Positions 19,601-27,702 of a stretch of DNA of 64,000 nucleotides are shown here, piece by piece. Source of the DNA: Gilvimarinus gilvus (lineage in GTDB: Bacteria; Pseudomonadota; Gammaproteobacteria; Pseudomonadales; Cellvibrionaceae); contig NZ_JAULRU010000583.1 in assembly GCF_030518155.1 (NCBI RefSeq), positions 156,964 to 220,963 of the forward strand, read 5' to 3'. Each line of letters opens with the position of its first letter. Positions within the stretch are counted from its first letter, which is position 1. Below the pieces are notes generated by a model that saw only the letters and a program-made list of their open reading frames with translations, was not told the DNA's origin and ran no database searches. Made by a program: the position numbers and the translations under genes.

Positions 19601-19989
19601 AAGAATATAAAGGTAAAGGATGCATAGATTAACGAAGTGATGGTAGAGCCAATGTAGCCAAAACCTGCGCCACGCGTGAGCAGGTCAATATCAACACCAT
19701 ATTTTGCTGCGTAATAGCTAATGGGTATGCCAGATAGAAAAATAATTAGGCTAACGGTCATGATCGCCGCTAACGCATGCCCGAATCCATAGTGCATGGT
19801 GGCCGTAGCGCCAATAGCTTCAAGTGCTAAAAATGAAATCCCTCCCAGCGCGGTTAGGGCAACTCGTCGCGCACTCCAGCGTCGTGCACTTTTGGCTGTG
19901 AAGCGCAAGGCGTAGTCTTCCAGAGTTTGGTTGGCGACCCATTGGTTGTAATTACGGCGGACGCGAAAGATATGTTGCTTTGCTGTCAT
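16612..19989 (-). CDS. NCS1 permease-like/hybrid sensor histidine kinase
   Basis: 1125 aa. Residues ~1-480 form about 12 membrane helices like the purine/cytosine/allantoin NCS1 transporter family (start: QTLEDYALRFTAKSARRW; later NVTNAYAGSIAWSNFFSRL). Residues ~503-547 are a Cys-rich cluster (CCICEHRLE, HCPAYAGNICSLCCSLDARC, DYCKPG) that could bind metal. Two more helices and a coiled coil follow. Then HisKA (SHELRSP, His682), HATPase (NILSNAIKYT, VSDTGVGI, GTGLGLTISKL), and a receiver domain (LVMLDISMPG, Asp967). A helical tail ends the protein. The permease part may sense substrate by binding or transporting it. It is divergent from urtA and overlaps its response regulator by 14 nt. Confidence 0.93.
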   Translation of the reverse strand: MTAKQHIFRVRRNYNQWVANQTLEDYALRFTAKSARRWSARRVALTALGGISFLALEAIGATATMHYGFGHALAAIMTVSLIIFLSGIPISYYAAKYGVDIDLLTRGAGFGYIGSTITSLIYASFTFIFFALEAAIMAMALNQLFSIPLAIGYFISAVVVIPLVIYGITFISRFQVWSQPVWLLLQLSPFVFIIYADASAVTDWTQYISPAQEHHNFDVVMFGSAAAIMFALIAQIGEQVDFLRFVPKPVNTPRSKRTWWLSTLAAGPGWILVGAVKMLAGSFLAVLALKHGYSALEATDPTRMYMVAFGYVTQSPAVALGVAGIFVVLCQLKINVTNAYAGSIAWSNFFSRLTHSHPGRVVWLIFNVGIALLLMELGVYQALEQTLGFYAIVAVAWVGCLVADLVINKPLGLSPKHIEFKRAHLYDINPVGCGSMILASIVGMLCYAGVAGEISKALTHFITLATALVCAPLIAWITKGRYYLARPFIATDILYNDVEGTTATCCICEHRLEREDISHCPAYAGNICSLCCSLDARCGDYCKPGAGYWTQVKSFVQRFLPASLTPTINSRIGHFFGLLTVINGFSGLLLSLIYFQSPTPVTATTLWKVFFLLVIITGIVTWLFVLAHESRVVAQEESQRQTRLLTEEIIAHEQTDRELQVAKETAEAANKAKSRYLTGISHELRSPLNAVLGYAQLLEKDPNIPSNRRDAISVIRRSGEHLGDLIEGLLDISKIEAGRLDLHSEQVRLPQLMDQLVYMFRLQAEGKGLKFDYIQETALPEFVKTDEKRLRQILINILSNAIKYTEKGEICFKVRYRSQVAEFSVSDTGVGIADDNVELIFQPFERVKTPGSAVSGTGLGLTISKLLADIMGGDISLTSTPGKGTQFRLALMLLSTSSPSKLPQKNRQVFGYAGSAKTVLVIDDETSHRQLIEAVLTPLGFDVQLVDNSLLAVDTAHSIKPDLVMLDISMPGLSGWEIAEQMRSSGLNCPIVMVSADARETHPDTIDTSHHNAYVVKPINIDSLLDTLGKQLNLTWQHSPAHEIKKIDLPVSPSSTIALPDEKTLQQMRKLALIGHKSGLIQLLNTTIAQGYCDRAFYEKATDMVRNFQFETLISMLKAPNNERS

Positions 19990-20342
19990 AGTTAAATTCA
20001 GGCTTGTGCAGCCGCGTCCATGTTACCGCTTGCGCAATGCTGGTGCTTGGCATTTTGGTGCGCGCGATTTTGGTGCGATCTGCGTTGAAGAATACTGGCT
20101 TCGTCCGCGCGCGTCCTAGCAATACGGTAACTGTGAGCCTACCTCTCTCAATTCTTGTGCCACTTCCTCTCCTGCTCTTTTAATGCTCTGACACTACGCC
20201 GTAATGATGACGGTCCATATGAGTTAAATGACGTAGCTCTATGGTGTGTTTAGCGAATTGGCCAAATGGCTGTCATTTCTGAGAATGGAGGGGCAGGCAC
20301 ACGATGTCTATCAACTGGCTAAACAAATCATGAGGAAAGATC
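19990..20342. other. Divergent control region between the sensor kinase and urtA
   Basis: 353 nt with no gene. It holds a repeated element at about 20050-20080 (TTTTGGTGCG seen twice, 16 nt apart) and the promoters of both transcripts. No exact sigma54 -24/-12 box was found: a TGGCA...GGTGC match has a spacer one base too short. A Shine-Dalgarno-like GAGGAAAG precedes urtA. Confidence 0.5.
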
Positions 20343-21602
20343 ATGGCTACTACGATCAAAACACGACCAACGGGTAGCAGAAGCAAGCTTCCCGGGTTGG
20401 TGAAATCGCTAATGGGTGCGGCGGCGTTTGCCACAATGGCATTGACTGCGCCTATTTCGTTGGCGGAAGTGAACACCACCGGTTTGGCGGTAACCGAAGA
20501 TACGGTACAGGTCGGTATTCTACATTCAGTGACTGGCACCATGGCAATCAGTGAAACCGGCTCGGTACAGGCTGAGAAGCTGGCCATTGAGCAGATCAAT
20601 GCAATGGGTGGTGTATTGGGTCGCAAGATTGAATACATTCAGGAAGACGGCGCCAGCGACTGGCCCACCTTTGCCGAAAAATCCCGTAAGTTATTGGTGA
20701 ATGACAAGGTGGCTGCAGTGTTTGGTTGCTGGACGTCGGCTTCGCGTAAAGCGGTTCTGCCGGTGTTCGAACAATACAACGGTATGCTCTACTACCCAAC
20801 GTTCTATGAAGGTCTGGAACAGTCGCCTAACGTTATCTATACGGGGCAGGAAGCAACACAGCAAATTCTTGCCGGTATTGATTGGGTTGTTAAAGCCAAA
20901 AATGCCAAAACTTTCTACTTGTTGGGTTCTGACTACATTTGGCCTCGCACCTCCAACAAAATCGCTCGCAAGCACATTGAGAAGTTGGGCTTAAAGGTAG
21001 TGGGTGAGGATTACTATCCACTTGGCCATACCCAGTTCAACTCGATTATTAACAAGTTCAAGTTGAAAAAACCTGACGTTATCTTTGCATCTGTTGTGGG
21101 TGGATCCAACGTTGCTTTCTATAAGCAATTAAAGGCCGCCGGTATCGACATGACCAAAGAGAAACCTCTGGTGTTGACCATCTCCGTAACCGAAGATGAA
21201 ATCTTGGGTATTGGTGGCGAAAACATCGATGGTGCTTACGCGTCAATGAAGTACTTCCAAAGCCTCACCAACGAAAACAATATCGCGTTCGTTAAAGCGT
21301 TCAAAGAGCGTTGGGGTGACGACATTGTCATTGGTGATGTAACGCAAGCGGCTTATCTTGGTCCCTGGTTATGGAAGGCGGCCGTTGAAGCAGCAGGCTC
21401 ATTTGATATCGACAAAGTTCGTGCCGCATCTCCCGGTATAGAGTTGACCACCGCTCCAGAAGGTTATGTCAAAGTCCATCCTAATCATCACCTGTGGTCT
21501 AAGACTCGTATCGGTAACGCAAAAACCGATGGGCAGTATGAGATCGTTTACGAAACTCCTGAGTTGATCGAGCCCGATCCATTCCCGGAAGGTTATCAAT
21601 AA
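20343..21602 (+). CDS. urtA: Urea/short-chain amide ABC transporter substrate-binding protein
   Basis: 419 aa. A long N-terminal signal peptide ends near ISLAEV. The mature part is a type I periplasmic binding protein of the UrtA/FmdD/AmiC-related group: VQVGILHSVTGTMAISETG, then VFGCWTSASRKAVLPVFEQ and YYPTFYEGLEQSPNVIYTGQ. It captures urea or short-chain amides in the periplasm for UrtBCDE. A strong terminator directly follows, which would raise urtA mRNA relative to the membrane genes, as is usual for binding proteins. Linkage to two amidases and no urease makes amides a realistic ligand. Confidence 0.94.
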   Translation: MATTIKTRPTGSRSKLPGLVKSLMGAAAFATMALTAPISLAEVNTTGLAVTEDTVQVGILHSVTGTMAISETGSVQAEKLAIEQINAMGGVLGRKIEYIQEDGASDWPTFAEKSRKLLVNDKVAAVFGCWTSASRKAVLPVFEQYNGMLYYPTFYEGLEQSPNVIYTGQEATQQILAGIDWVVKAKNAKTFYLLGSDYIWPRTSNKIARKHIEKLGLKVVGEDYYPLGHTQFNSIINKFKLKKPDVIFASVVGGSNVAFYKQLKAAGIDMTKEKPLVLTISVTEDEILGIGGENIDGAYASMKYFQSLTNENNIAFVKAFKERWGDDIVIGDVTQAAYLGPWLWKAAVEAAGSFDIDKVRAASPGIELTTAPEGYVKVHPNHHLWSKTRIGNAKTDGQYEIVYETPELIEPDPFPEGYQ

Positions 21603-21610
21603 GCAGTGTA

Positions 21611-21635
21611 GGAGCCCGCCTGGCGGGCTCCTTTT
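21611..21635 (+). terminator. Rho-independent terminator/attenuator after urtA
   Basis: The stem GGAGCCCG / CGGGCTCC closes a short loop and is followed by TTTT. It lies 8 nt after the urtA stop and 59 nt before urtB. Partial read-through would set the high binding-protein to permease ratio. Confidence 0.85.
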
Positions 21636-21694
21636 ACTCATGAACAAATAGTGGCTCTTAGATGTTTCCGATTTTTCAGCACGAGGATTGAGCG

Positions 21695-22621
21695 ATGTTC
21701 GCCGATTATTCCACTTCTGAATTAATGTCAATTTTTGCCATGCAGGGCTTTGCCGGACTAATTCTGTTCTCGGTGTTCGTGCTAATGGCATTGGGTCTGG
21801 CGATCATTTTCGGCCAGATGGGCGTTATCAATATGGCACACGGCGAGTTTATGATTCTCGGCGCGTATGTTACCTACCTTACATCAAACGTTTTTGCAGA
21901 TTATATGCCGAGCCTCTTTGGCTCGTACTTTTTTATTGCCATGATACTGGCCTTTATAGCCGCAGGGGCACTCGGGATGTTCGTCGAGTGGGCCTTAATA
22001 CGGCATCTATACAAGCGACCGTTGGATACTCTTCTTGCAACCTGGGGTTTGAGCCTAATTTTGCAGCAAATTTATCGTTCGGTTTTTGGCGCTCGTGAAG
22101 TGGGTGTAACCCTGCCGGATTGGTTGATGGGTTCAATTCAGCTTACCGACATTGTCGAAGTTCCCATCAATGGTATTTTCGTAATGAGTTTGGCCATCAC
22201 AATTTCGCTGATTGTGGCTATCCTGATGTACAAGTCACGCTGGGGTATTCAAGTGCGATCAGTGGTACAAAATCGTCCTATGGCAGGAGCAGTGGGGATT
22301 AATACCGCCCGAGTTGACCGTCTGACTTTTGGGCTGGGCTGCGGTATAGCCGGAGTGGCGGGTAGCGCGTTTACCATGATCGGATCGACAGGGCCGACGT
22401 CTGGCCAGCTTTATATTGTTGATACCTTTTTGGTTGTAGTATTTGGCGGTGCACAAAGTTTACTGGGTACCATTGCTTCAGCGTTCACAATTTCACAGGC
22501 GCAATCGACTATGGAGTTCTTCTTAAGTGGTTCTATGTCAAAAGTTCTGACGTTGCTGTTCGTCGTGGGTATTTTAATGCTGCGTCCGCAGGGTTTGTTT
22601 TCACTCAAAGTGCGTCGCTAG
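21695..22621 (+). CDS. urtB: Urea/amide ABC transporter permease UrtB
   Basis: 308 aa inner-membrane protein of the LivH/UrtB family. Visible signatures are GLAIIFGQMGVINMAHGEFM and IRSVVQNR-type cytoplasmic loop (VRSVVQNRPMAGAVGINT), plus VFGGAQSLLGTIASAF near the C-terminus. It pairs with UrtC to form the channel. The ATG has a GAGGATTGAG-like ribosome site. UrtC starts 13 nt downstream. Confidence 0.95.
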   Translation: MFADYSTSELMSIFAMQGFAGLILFSVFVLMALGLAIIFGQMGVINMAHGEFMILGAYVTYLTSNVFADYMPSLFGSYFFIAMILAFIAAGALGMFVEWALIRHLYKRPLDTLLATWGLSLILQQIYRSVFGAREVGVTLPDWLMGSIQLTDIVEVPINGIFVMSLAITISLIVAILMYKSRWGIQVRSVVQNRPMAGAVGINTARVDRLTFGLGCGIAGVAGSAFTMIGSTGPTSGQLYIVDTFLVVVFGGAQSLLGTIASAFTISQAQSTMEFFLSGSMSKVLTLLFVVGILMLRPQGLFSLKVRR

Positions 22622-22633
22622 GAGGACGGTTCC

Positions 22634-23782
22634 ATGTCTTACGCAGGATTTAAAACACTGTTCCCTAAAAGTGATTTGATTGGCTTTGCGGTACTCGCCG
22701 TCATTCTGGTGATTGTTCTCCCTTTGGCTGTTGACATTTTTAGGCTTAATCTTATCGGTAAATATCTAACCTACGCTTTTGTCGCAGTTGGATTAGTTTT
22801 GTGCTGGGGTTCCGGAGGAATACTAAGCCTAGGGCAGGGCGTGTTCTTTGGTTTGGGTGGTTACGGAATGGCAATGTTTCTCAAGCTTGAAGCATCGTCC
22901 CCGGAGAATACAGCAATTCAGTCGACGCCGGGCATTCCAGATTTTATGGATTGGAATCAGCTCACTGAGCTACCCTGGTTTTGGGAGCCCTTCCACAGCC
23001 TAACCTTTACTGTACTTGCCATCGTTCTGGTGCCTTCACTATTTGCCTACATTATCGGTGTGGCAATGTTCAAACGCCGTGTAGGTGGGGTTTATTTCGC
23101 CATTATTACGCAGGCAGTTGCGGCGATTCTGACGATTCTAATCATCGGTCAGCAAGGTTATACCGGTGGTGTTAACGGTATTACCGATTTGCGTACACTC
23201 AATGGTTGGGATATTCGCTCTGACGAGGCAAAGTACATTTTCTACTTTTTGTGTGTGTTCTTACTTTTTGTTTGTCTGGGTGTGGCCCAGTACGTACGAA
23301 AAAGTAAGCTAGGCCGTCTTTTGGTGGCAATGCGTGAGATGGAAGATCGTGTACGATTCTCTGGTTACGATGTCTCCAACTTCAAAATATTTGTATTTTG
23401 TTTGGGAGCTGCTTTTGCCGCGGTTGGTGGTGCTATGTTCACCTTGCAGGTTGGCTTTATGTCGCCCACCTTGGTTGGCATTGTTCCGTCAATTGAAATG
23501 GTGATTTTCTGTGCGGTTGGTGGTCGCTTATCAATTCTCGGCGCGGTGTATGGTGCATTGGTCGTGAACTGGGCCAAAACGACACTTTCGGAAAGTTTTC
23601 CAGAACTTTGGCTATTTGCCATGGGCGCGCTGTTTATTGCCGTGGTTATGGCGTTTCCCAATGGCTTGGCAGGTTTGTACAGCAAGTACTGTGAACCATA
23701 CATTAAGCAAAAACTTAAATCTTTTCGCGCAGGCCGCGGTGGTGATGTAATGGCAGAGGGGGTCGCACATGAGCGCCAGTAA
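22634..23782 (+). CDS. urtC: Urea/amide ABC transporter permease UrtC
   Basis: 382 aa, LivM/UrtC-type permease. CWGSGGILSLGQGVFFGLGG is the family hallmark, and the loop VAMREMEDRVRFSGYDVSNF is the site that contacts the ATPases. A long external loop of ~60 residues lies between the early helices, as in other UrtC proteins. Its 3' end overlaps urtD by 14 nt. Confidence 0.95.
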   Translation: MSYAGFKTLFPKSDLIGFAVLAVILVIVLPLAVDIFRLNLIGKYLTYAFVAVGLVLCWGSGGILSLGQGVFFGLGGYGMAMFLKLEASSPENTAIQSTPGIPDFMDWNQLTELPWFWEPFHSLTFTVLAIVLVPSLFAYIIGVAMFKRRVGGVYFAIITQAVAAILTILIIGQQGYTGGVNGITDLRTLNGWDIRSDEAKYIFYFLCVFLLFVCLGVAQYVRKSKLGRLLVAMREMEDRVRFSGYDVSNFKIFVFCLGAAFAAVGGAMFTLQVGFMSPTLVGIVPSIEMVIFCAVGGRLSILGAVYGALVVNWAKTTLSESFPELWLFAMGALFIAVVMAFPNGLAGLYSKYCEPYIKQKLKSFRAGRGGDVMAEGVAHERQ

Positions 23783-24518
23783 TACTGACTTCGTACTTGC
23801 AGTCGAGGGTTTAACGGTTTCCTTCGATGGCTTTAAGGCCGTTAATGACCTCAGTTTCTACGTGGATAAGAATGAAATTCGGGTTATTGTTGGCCCCAAT
23901 GGAGCCGGTAAAACCACGGTGCTCGATTTGATCTGTGGTCGAACCAAGGCCACAGATGGATCCATAAAGTTTCGCAACCGCGAACTGACCAAGATGAAAG
24001 AGCATCAGATCGTTCGGGCCGGTGTTGGTCGAAAGTTTCAAACACCGTCTATCTACGGGGACTTGTCTGTATTTGAGAATCTGGAGATTTCTTTCCCCCG
24101 TGGTCGCTCGGTATTTGGCGCCTTAGTGTTTAAACGTGATGCCGAGGTTTTGCAAAGAGTCGACGAAATTGCAGACATGATCTTCCTTAAAGATCTGCTG
24201 CACACTCCCGCAGAGCTTCTCAGTCATGGCCAGAAACAATGGTTAGAGATCGGTATGTTGCTGATTCAGGATCCGGAGCTACTGATGTTGGATGAGCCCG
24301 TTGCGGGAATGTCCGTCGCTGAGCGCCGCCAAACGGCGGATCTACTGAGGCGTATTACCCGAGACCGTTCCGTTATTGTGATCGAGCATGACATGCAGTT
24401 CGTTGCGGAAATTGCCGACAAGGTAACGGTACTACATCAGGGAAAAATTCTGGCGGAAGGGTCGGCGGAAGAAGTGAAGAAAGACGAGAAAGTGATCGAA
24501 GTTTACTTGGGCCATTGA
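23769..24518 (+). CDS. urtD: Urea/amide ABC transporter ATP-binding protein UrtD
   Basis: 249 aa ABC ATPase of the LivG/UrtD type. Walker A GPNGAGKT is at residues 42-49, the signature segment is LLSHGQKQWLEIGM (SHGQ in place of SGGQ, as often in UrtD), and Walker B is LLMLDEPVAGM. It dimerises with UrtE to energise uptake. The start overlaps urtC by 14 nt. Confidence 0.95.
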   Translation: MSASNTDFVLAVEGLTVSFDGFKAVNDLSFYVDKNEIRVIVGPNGAGKTTVLDLICGRTKATDGSIKFRNRELTKMKEHQIVRAGVGRKFQTPSIYGDLSVFENLEISFPRGRSVFGALVFKRDAEVLQRVDEIADMIFLKDLLHTPAELLSHGQKQWLEIGMLLIQDPELLMLDEPVAGMSVAERRQTADLLRRITRDRSVIVIEHDMQFVAEIADKVTVLHQGKILAEGSAEEVKKDEKVIEVYLGH

Positions 24519-24528
24519 GGAAAATGTC

Positions 24529-25218
24529 ATGCTAAATGTTTCCAATCATCACGTCAGCTATGGTCAAAGTGAAATCATTCACGGAATGAACTTTGAAGTA
24601 AGGCCCAATGAAATTGTTGCCATTATGGGGCGCAATGGTATGGGTAAGACAACGCTGATGAAATCGCTTATGGGCGTTATTCCCAGCAAGGCTGGCGAGA
24701 TTACCCTCGAAGGTAAGGATGTTTCGGCCATGCAAAGCTATCAACGCGTCGGAGCAGGCTTCGGCTTTGTACCCCAAGGTCGCATGATATTTTCCAGTAT
24801 GACTGTGAAGGAAAATATCGAAACAGGCCTTACTACCACGAAAAGTCGCTCAGTGCCGAAAGATCTTTACGACTTATTTCCGGTGTTGTTGGAAATGCGC
24901 AATCGTCGTGGCGGGAATCTGTCCGGAGGTCAGCAGCAACAACTGGCGATTGCACGTGCGTTGGCGAGCGACCCAAAGCTTTTGCTGCTGGATGAACCCA
25001 CCGAAGGCATTCAGCCTTCAATCATTCGCGACATGGCGAAAACTCTCAAGGAAATTCGTGATCAACGCGGATTATCAATCGTTGTGTCCGAGCAGGTATT
25101 GAGTTTTGCCCTAGAAATTGCCGATCGAATTCTGGTGATAGAAAAAGGTGAAGTTGTCCACGAAGACCTGCGTGAAAATGTTGATGAAGCGAAGATTGCT
25201 TCCTATTTGTCTGTTTAA
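24529..25218 (+). CDS. urtE: Urea/amide ABC transporter ATP-binding protein UrtE
   Basis: 229 aa ABC ATPase of the LivF/UrtE type. Walker A is GRNGMGKT (34-41), the signature is NLSGGQQQQLAIARAL, and Walker B is LLLLDEPTEGIQPS. It is the last gene of the importer, 10 nt after urtD, and the amidase gene follows at once. In urease-linked clusters urtE is usually followed by ure genes; here it is followed by amiE. Confidence 0.95.
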   Translation: MLNVSNHHVSYGQSEIIHGMNFEVRPNEIVAIMGRNGMGKTTLMKSLMGVIPSKAGEITLEGKDVSAMQSYQRVGAGFGFVPQGRMIFSSMTVKENIETGLTTTKSRSVPKDLYDLFPVLLEMRNRRGGNLSGGQQQQLAIARALASDPKLLLLDEPTEGIQPSIIRDMAKTLKEIRDQRGLSIVVSEQVLSFALEIADRILVIEKGEVVHEDLRENVDEAKIASYLSV

Positions 25219-25236
25219 TTCGCAAGTGAGGTGCGT

Positions 25237-26280
25237 ATGCGACACGGTGATATTTCGAGTTCCCCCGATACTGTCGGAGTGGCAGTCGTTAACTACAAAA
25301 TGCCCAGGCTGCACAGCAAAGCTGAGGTGCTAGACAACGCCCGCAGTATTGCGCAAATGATTGTCGGTATGAAGCAGGGTTTGCCAGGCATGGATCTGGT
25401 GATATTTCCTGAGTACAGCACTATGGGTATTATGTATGACCCAGATGAGATGATGGCAACCGCCGCTTCTATTCCGGGTGAAGAAACTGAAATATTTTCC
25501 GCAGCGTGCCGCGAAGCGAATACATGGGGTGTATTTTCACTAACCGGTGAGCGCCACGAAGAGCACCCTAAAAAAGCCCCGTATAACACCTTGGTGTTGA
25601 TTAATAACGAAGGCGAAATAGTTCAAAAGTACCGCAAATGTATCCCCTGGTGCCCCATAGAGGGCTGGTATCCGGGTGACCGAACTTATGTCACCGAAGG
25701 GCCCAAGGGATTAAACATCAGTTTGATCATTTGCGATGACGGGAACTACCCAGAAATATGGCGCGACTGTGCCATGCGTGGTGCTGAGTTGATTGTGCGC
25801 TGCCAGGGTTATATGTACCCCGCTAAAGAGCAGCAGGTGATGATGGCCAAATCCATGGCCTGGGCCAATAACTGCTATGTGGCGGTAGCCAATGCTACAG
25901 GCTTTGATGGTGTCTACTCTTATTTCGGTCATTCTTCGATTATCGGTTTTGATGGCCGCACCCTAGGTGAATGTGGCGAAGAGGATATGGGCGTACAGTA
26001 CGCCCAGCTGTCGGTGTCACAGATTCGCGATGCGCGTAAGAATGACCAGTCACAAAACCACTTGTTCAAACTGTTGCGCCGAGGTTATAGCGGTATTCAT
26101 GCCTCTGGCGATGGCGATAAAGGCGTGGCCGATTGTCCGTTTGAATTTTACCGCTCCTGGGTGATGGACGCAGAAAAAACCCGGGAATCTGTCGAGGCTT
26201 TTACCCTGACAACCGTGGGTGTTGCGGATTGTCCGGTAGCGGATTTACCGCTAGAGGAAAAGGGCAAAACAGTTGGCTGA
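25237..26280 (+). CDS. amiE: Aliphatic amidase
   Basis: 347 aa from the ATG at 25237. That start gives MRHGDISSS, the known N-terminus of Pseudomonas aeruginosa AmiE, and leaves a GTGAGG ribosome site; a GTG two codons earlier is less likely. The nitrilase-fold catalytic residues are visible: Glu59 in VIFPEYS, Lys134 in VQKYRKC, and Cys166 in [11 protein letters not shown]. It hydrolyses acetamide, propionamide and similar short amides to the acid plus ammonia in the cytoplasm. Identity to the P. aeruginosa enzyme appears very high by eye. It follows urtE by 18 nt, so import and hydrolysis are probably co-expressed. Confidence 0.96.
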   Translation: MRHGDISSSPDTVGVAVVNYKMPRLHSKAEVLDNARSIAQMIVGMKQGLPGMDLVIFPEYSTMGIMYDPDEMMATAASIPGEETEIFSAACREANTWGVFSLTGERHEEHPKKAPYNTLVLINNEGEIVQKYRKCIPWCPIEGWYPGDRTYVTEGPKGLNISLIICDDGNYPEIWRDCAMRGAELIVRCQGYMYPAKEQQVMMAKSMAWANNCYVAVANATGFDGVYSYFGHSSIIGFDGRTLGECGEEDMGVQYAQLSVSQIRDARKNDQSQNHLFKLLRRGYSGIHASGDGDKGVADCPFEFYRSWVMDAEKTRESVEAFTLTTVGVADCPVADLPLEEKGKTVG

Positions 26281-26404
26281 TCGTTGCCAGGTGTTTTGAA
26301 AAAGGAGCGCACGTGATAGATGCCTCAGGGGTAGGTGCTGTTAAGTGCGGCTCACCTCAGATTTATGCGCAAAGATAACAGGGTAAATAGAGGTGTACTA
26401 AAGC

Positions 26405-27445
26405 GTGGAGCACAACCGCCGTAAATTAGCTGAAAATCAAGCAAATCAGCCATCAGCGTATCAATCTGCGCTCCCCATTCGCAGCCGCTTCGCATTTGAT
26501 TTGGACGACGCCCGCCGCCTTTTACAGGAGCGGCTGATTGGACAGTCAGAGGTGCTTGAGCAGTTACTTGACGCGTTATCGTATATTAAATCCGACTTTG
26601 CCGACGCCGATCGACCGCTTTGGAACGCCCTGTTAATCGAGCCAACCGGAGTCGGTAAAACTGAGGCGGCAAAATTGCTGGCCAAGGTCTTAACCGGCAG
26701 CGACGATAATCTTTGTCGGATTGACATGAACACCCTGTCGCAATCCCATTACAGCGCGGCAATAACCGGCGCTCCACCTGGTTATGTCGGCAGCAAAGAA
26801 GGTGTGACTTTGTTTGATGAACGTCTAATTGCCGGCGATTTGGCGCGTCCGGGAGTGGTGCTGTTTGACGAGATTGAAAAGGCGAGTGATGAGGTTCGCA
26901 TGGCACTGCTCAATGTGTTGGAAGATGGATATTTAACTTTGGCGGGGTCAGGTAAACGTATCAGCTTTCGCAACAGCATTATTTTAATGACCTCTAACTT
27001 GGGCGCCCGCTTGTGGGAATCAACCCATGGGGGACGCGTTGCCCGTGCGTTAGGGCTGCAACGGCGTCGGCAAAAACGGGTACTGAATGCCATCACGCAG
27101 GGGTTTGCCCCGGAGTTTTTTAATCGGATCGACCGAGTACTTATGTTTGCAAGTTTGTCCGATACAGCCGCCGGCGACATTCTCATGTTGGAACTAGAGC
27201 GCCTTAACCAGCGTCTGCAGCGCAAGGGGATTTCAATGACCTTAAGCGCAGATGTTTGCCAGCAGCTGGTGCGTGAGGGTTTTTCTTCGCGCTATGGCGC
27301 GCGTTCTGTCCGGCGCATTGTGCGCGATCGGGTCGAAATGCCGTTGGCTTGTTTTCTTATTGGCTGTAGCGCTTTACGTCATGAGCGGGGTGATCTGGTT
27401 GTACACGGTGTATGGGAAGATAACGCCGTGCAATTTCAGTTTTAA
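26405..27445 (+). CDS. amiB: AmiB-like AAA+ protein of the ClpA/ClpB second-domain type
   Basis: 346 aa, GTG start. It carries one Clp D2-like AAA+ module: P-loop EPTGVGKTE (residues 79-87), pore-loop-like GAPPGYVGSKEG, Walker B VVLFDEIEKA (Asp155-Glu156), sensor ILMTSNLGA, arginine-finger region FFNRIDRVL, and the small C-terminal domain SSRYGARSVRRIVRD. The first P-loop glycine of canonical GPTGVGKT is Glu here. P. aeruginosa amiB, between amiE and amiC, encodes a similar protein of unclear function. Here it also follows amiE (124-nt gap). No ClpP-binding loop or first AAA domain is seen, so it acts alone or as a chaperone. Confidence 0.88.
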   Translation: MEHNRRKLAENQANQPSAYQSALPIRSRFAFDLDDARRLLQERLIGQSEVLEQLLDALSYIKSDFADADRPLWNALLIEPTGVGKTEAAKLLAKVLTGSDDNLCRIDMNTLSQSHYSAAITGAPPGYVGSKEGVTLFDERLIAGDLARPGVVLFDEIEKASDEVRMALLNVLEDGYLTLAGSGKRISFRNSIILMTSNLGARLWESTHGGRVARALGLQRRRQKRVLNAITQGFAPEFFNRIDRVLMFASLSDTAAGDILMLELERLNQRLQRKGISMTLSADVCQQLVREGFSSRYGARSVRRIVRDRVEMPLACFLIGCSALRHERGDLVVHGVWEDNAVQFQF

Positions 27446-27482
27446 ATACTGGCGTTTCAATATTGTTCACACTCAGTTGCCG

Positions 27483-27512
27483 CCGGCTTTGTTAACCGAG
27501 CCGGCTTTTTTA
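27483..27512 (+). terminator. Rho-independent terminator after amiB
   Basis: The stem GCCGGCT / AGCCGGC, with a 10-nt loop, is followed by six T residues. It marks the end of the urt-ami transcript and separates it from fmdA, which must have its own promoter in the next ~190 nt. Confidence 0.88.
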
Positions 27513-27702
27513 CGCCCGTCAGGTTTGCCAGGCTCGTACGATACCGGAAGCTGTTGACCTGCTTAATGGGTCAATGCGTCATTTGACGTAGGCGTCGGGC
27601 TATTTGTCGTATTGTTGCCAAAGGCATGGGTGCGGATACTGAGTTCGAATTCTGGTGAATTTTTTCACTTTTTCTCGTTCTGTTCCATAAGGAGCCTCAA
27701 CC

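Noticed and set aside
20050..20082. Possible sigma54 promoter upstream of urtA (TGGCA...GGTGC)
   Set aside because: The GG-to-GC spacing is 9 rather than the required 10 bases, and it lies ~265 nt from the start codon.
25231..25236. GTG start two codons upstream for amiE
   Set aside because: The ATG at 25237 reproduces the known AmiE N-terminus and has better ribosome-site spacing.
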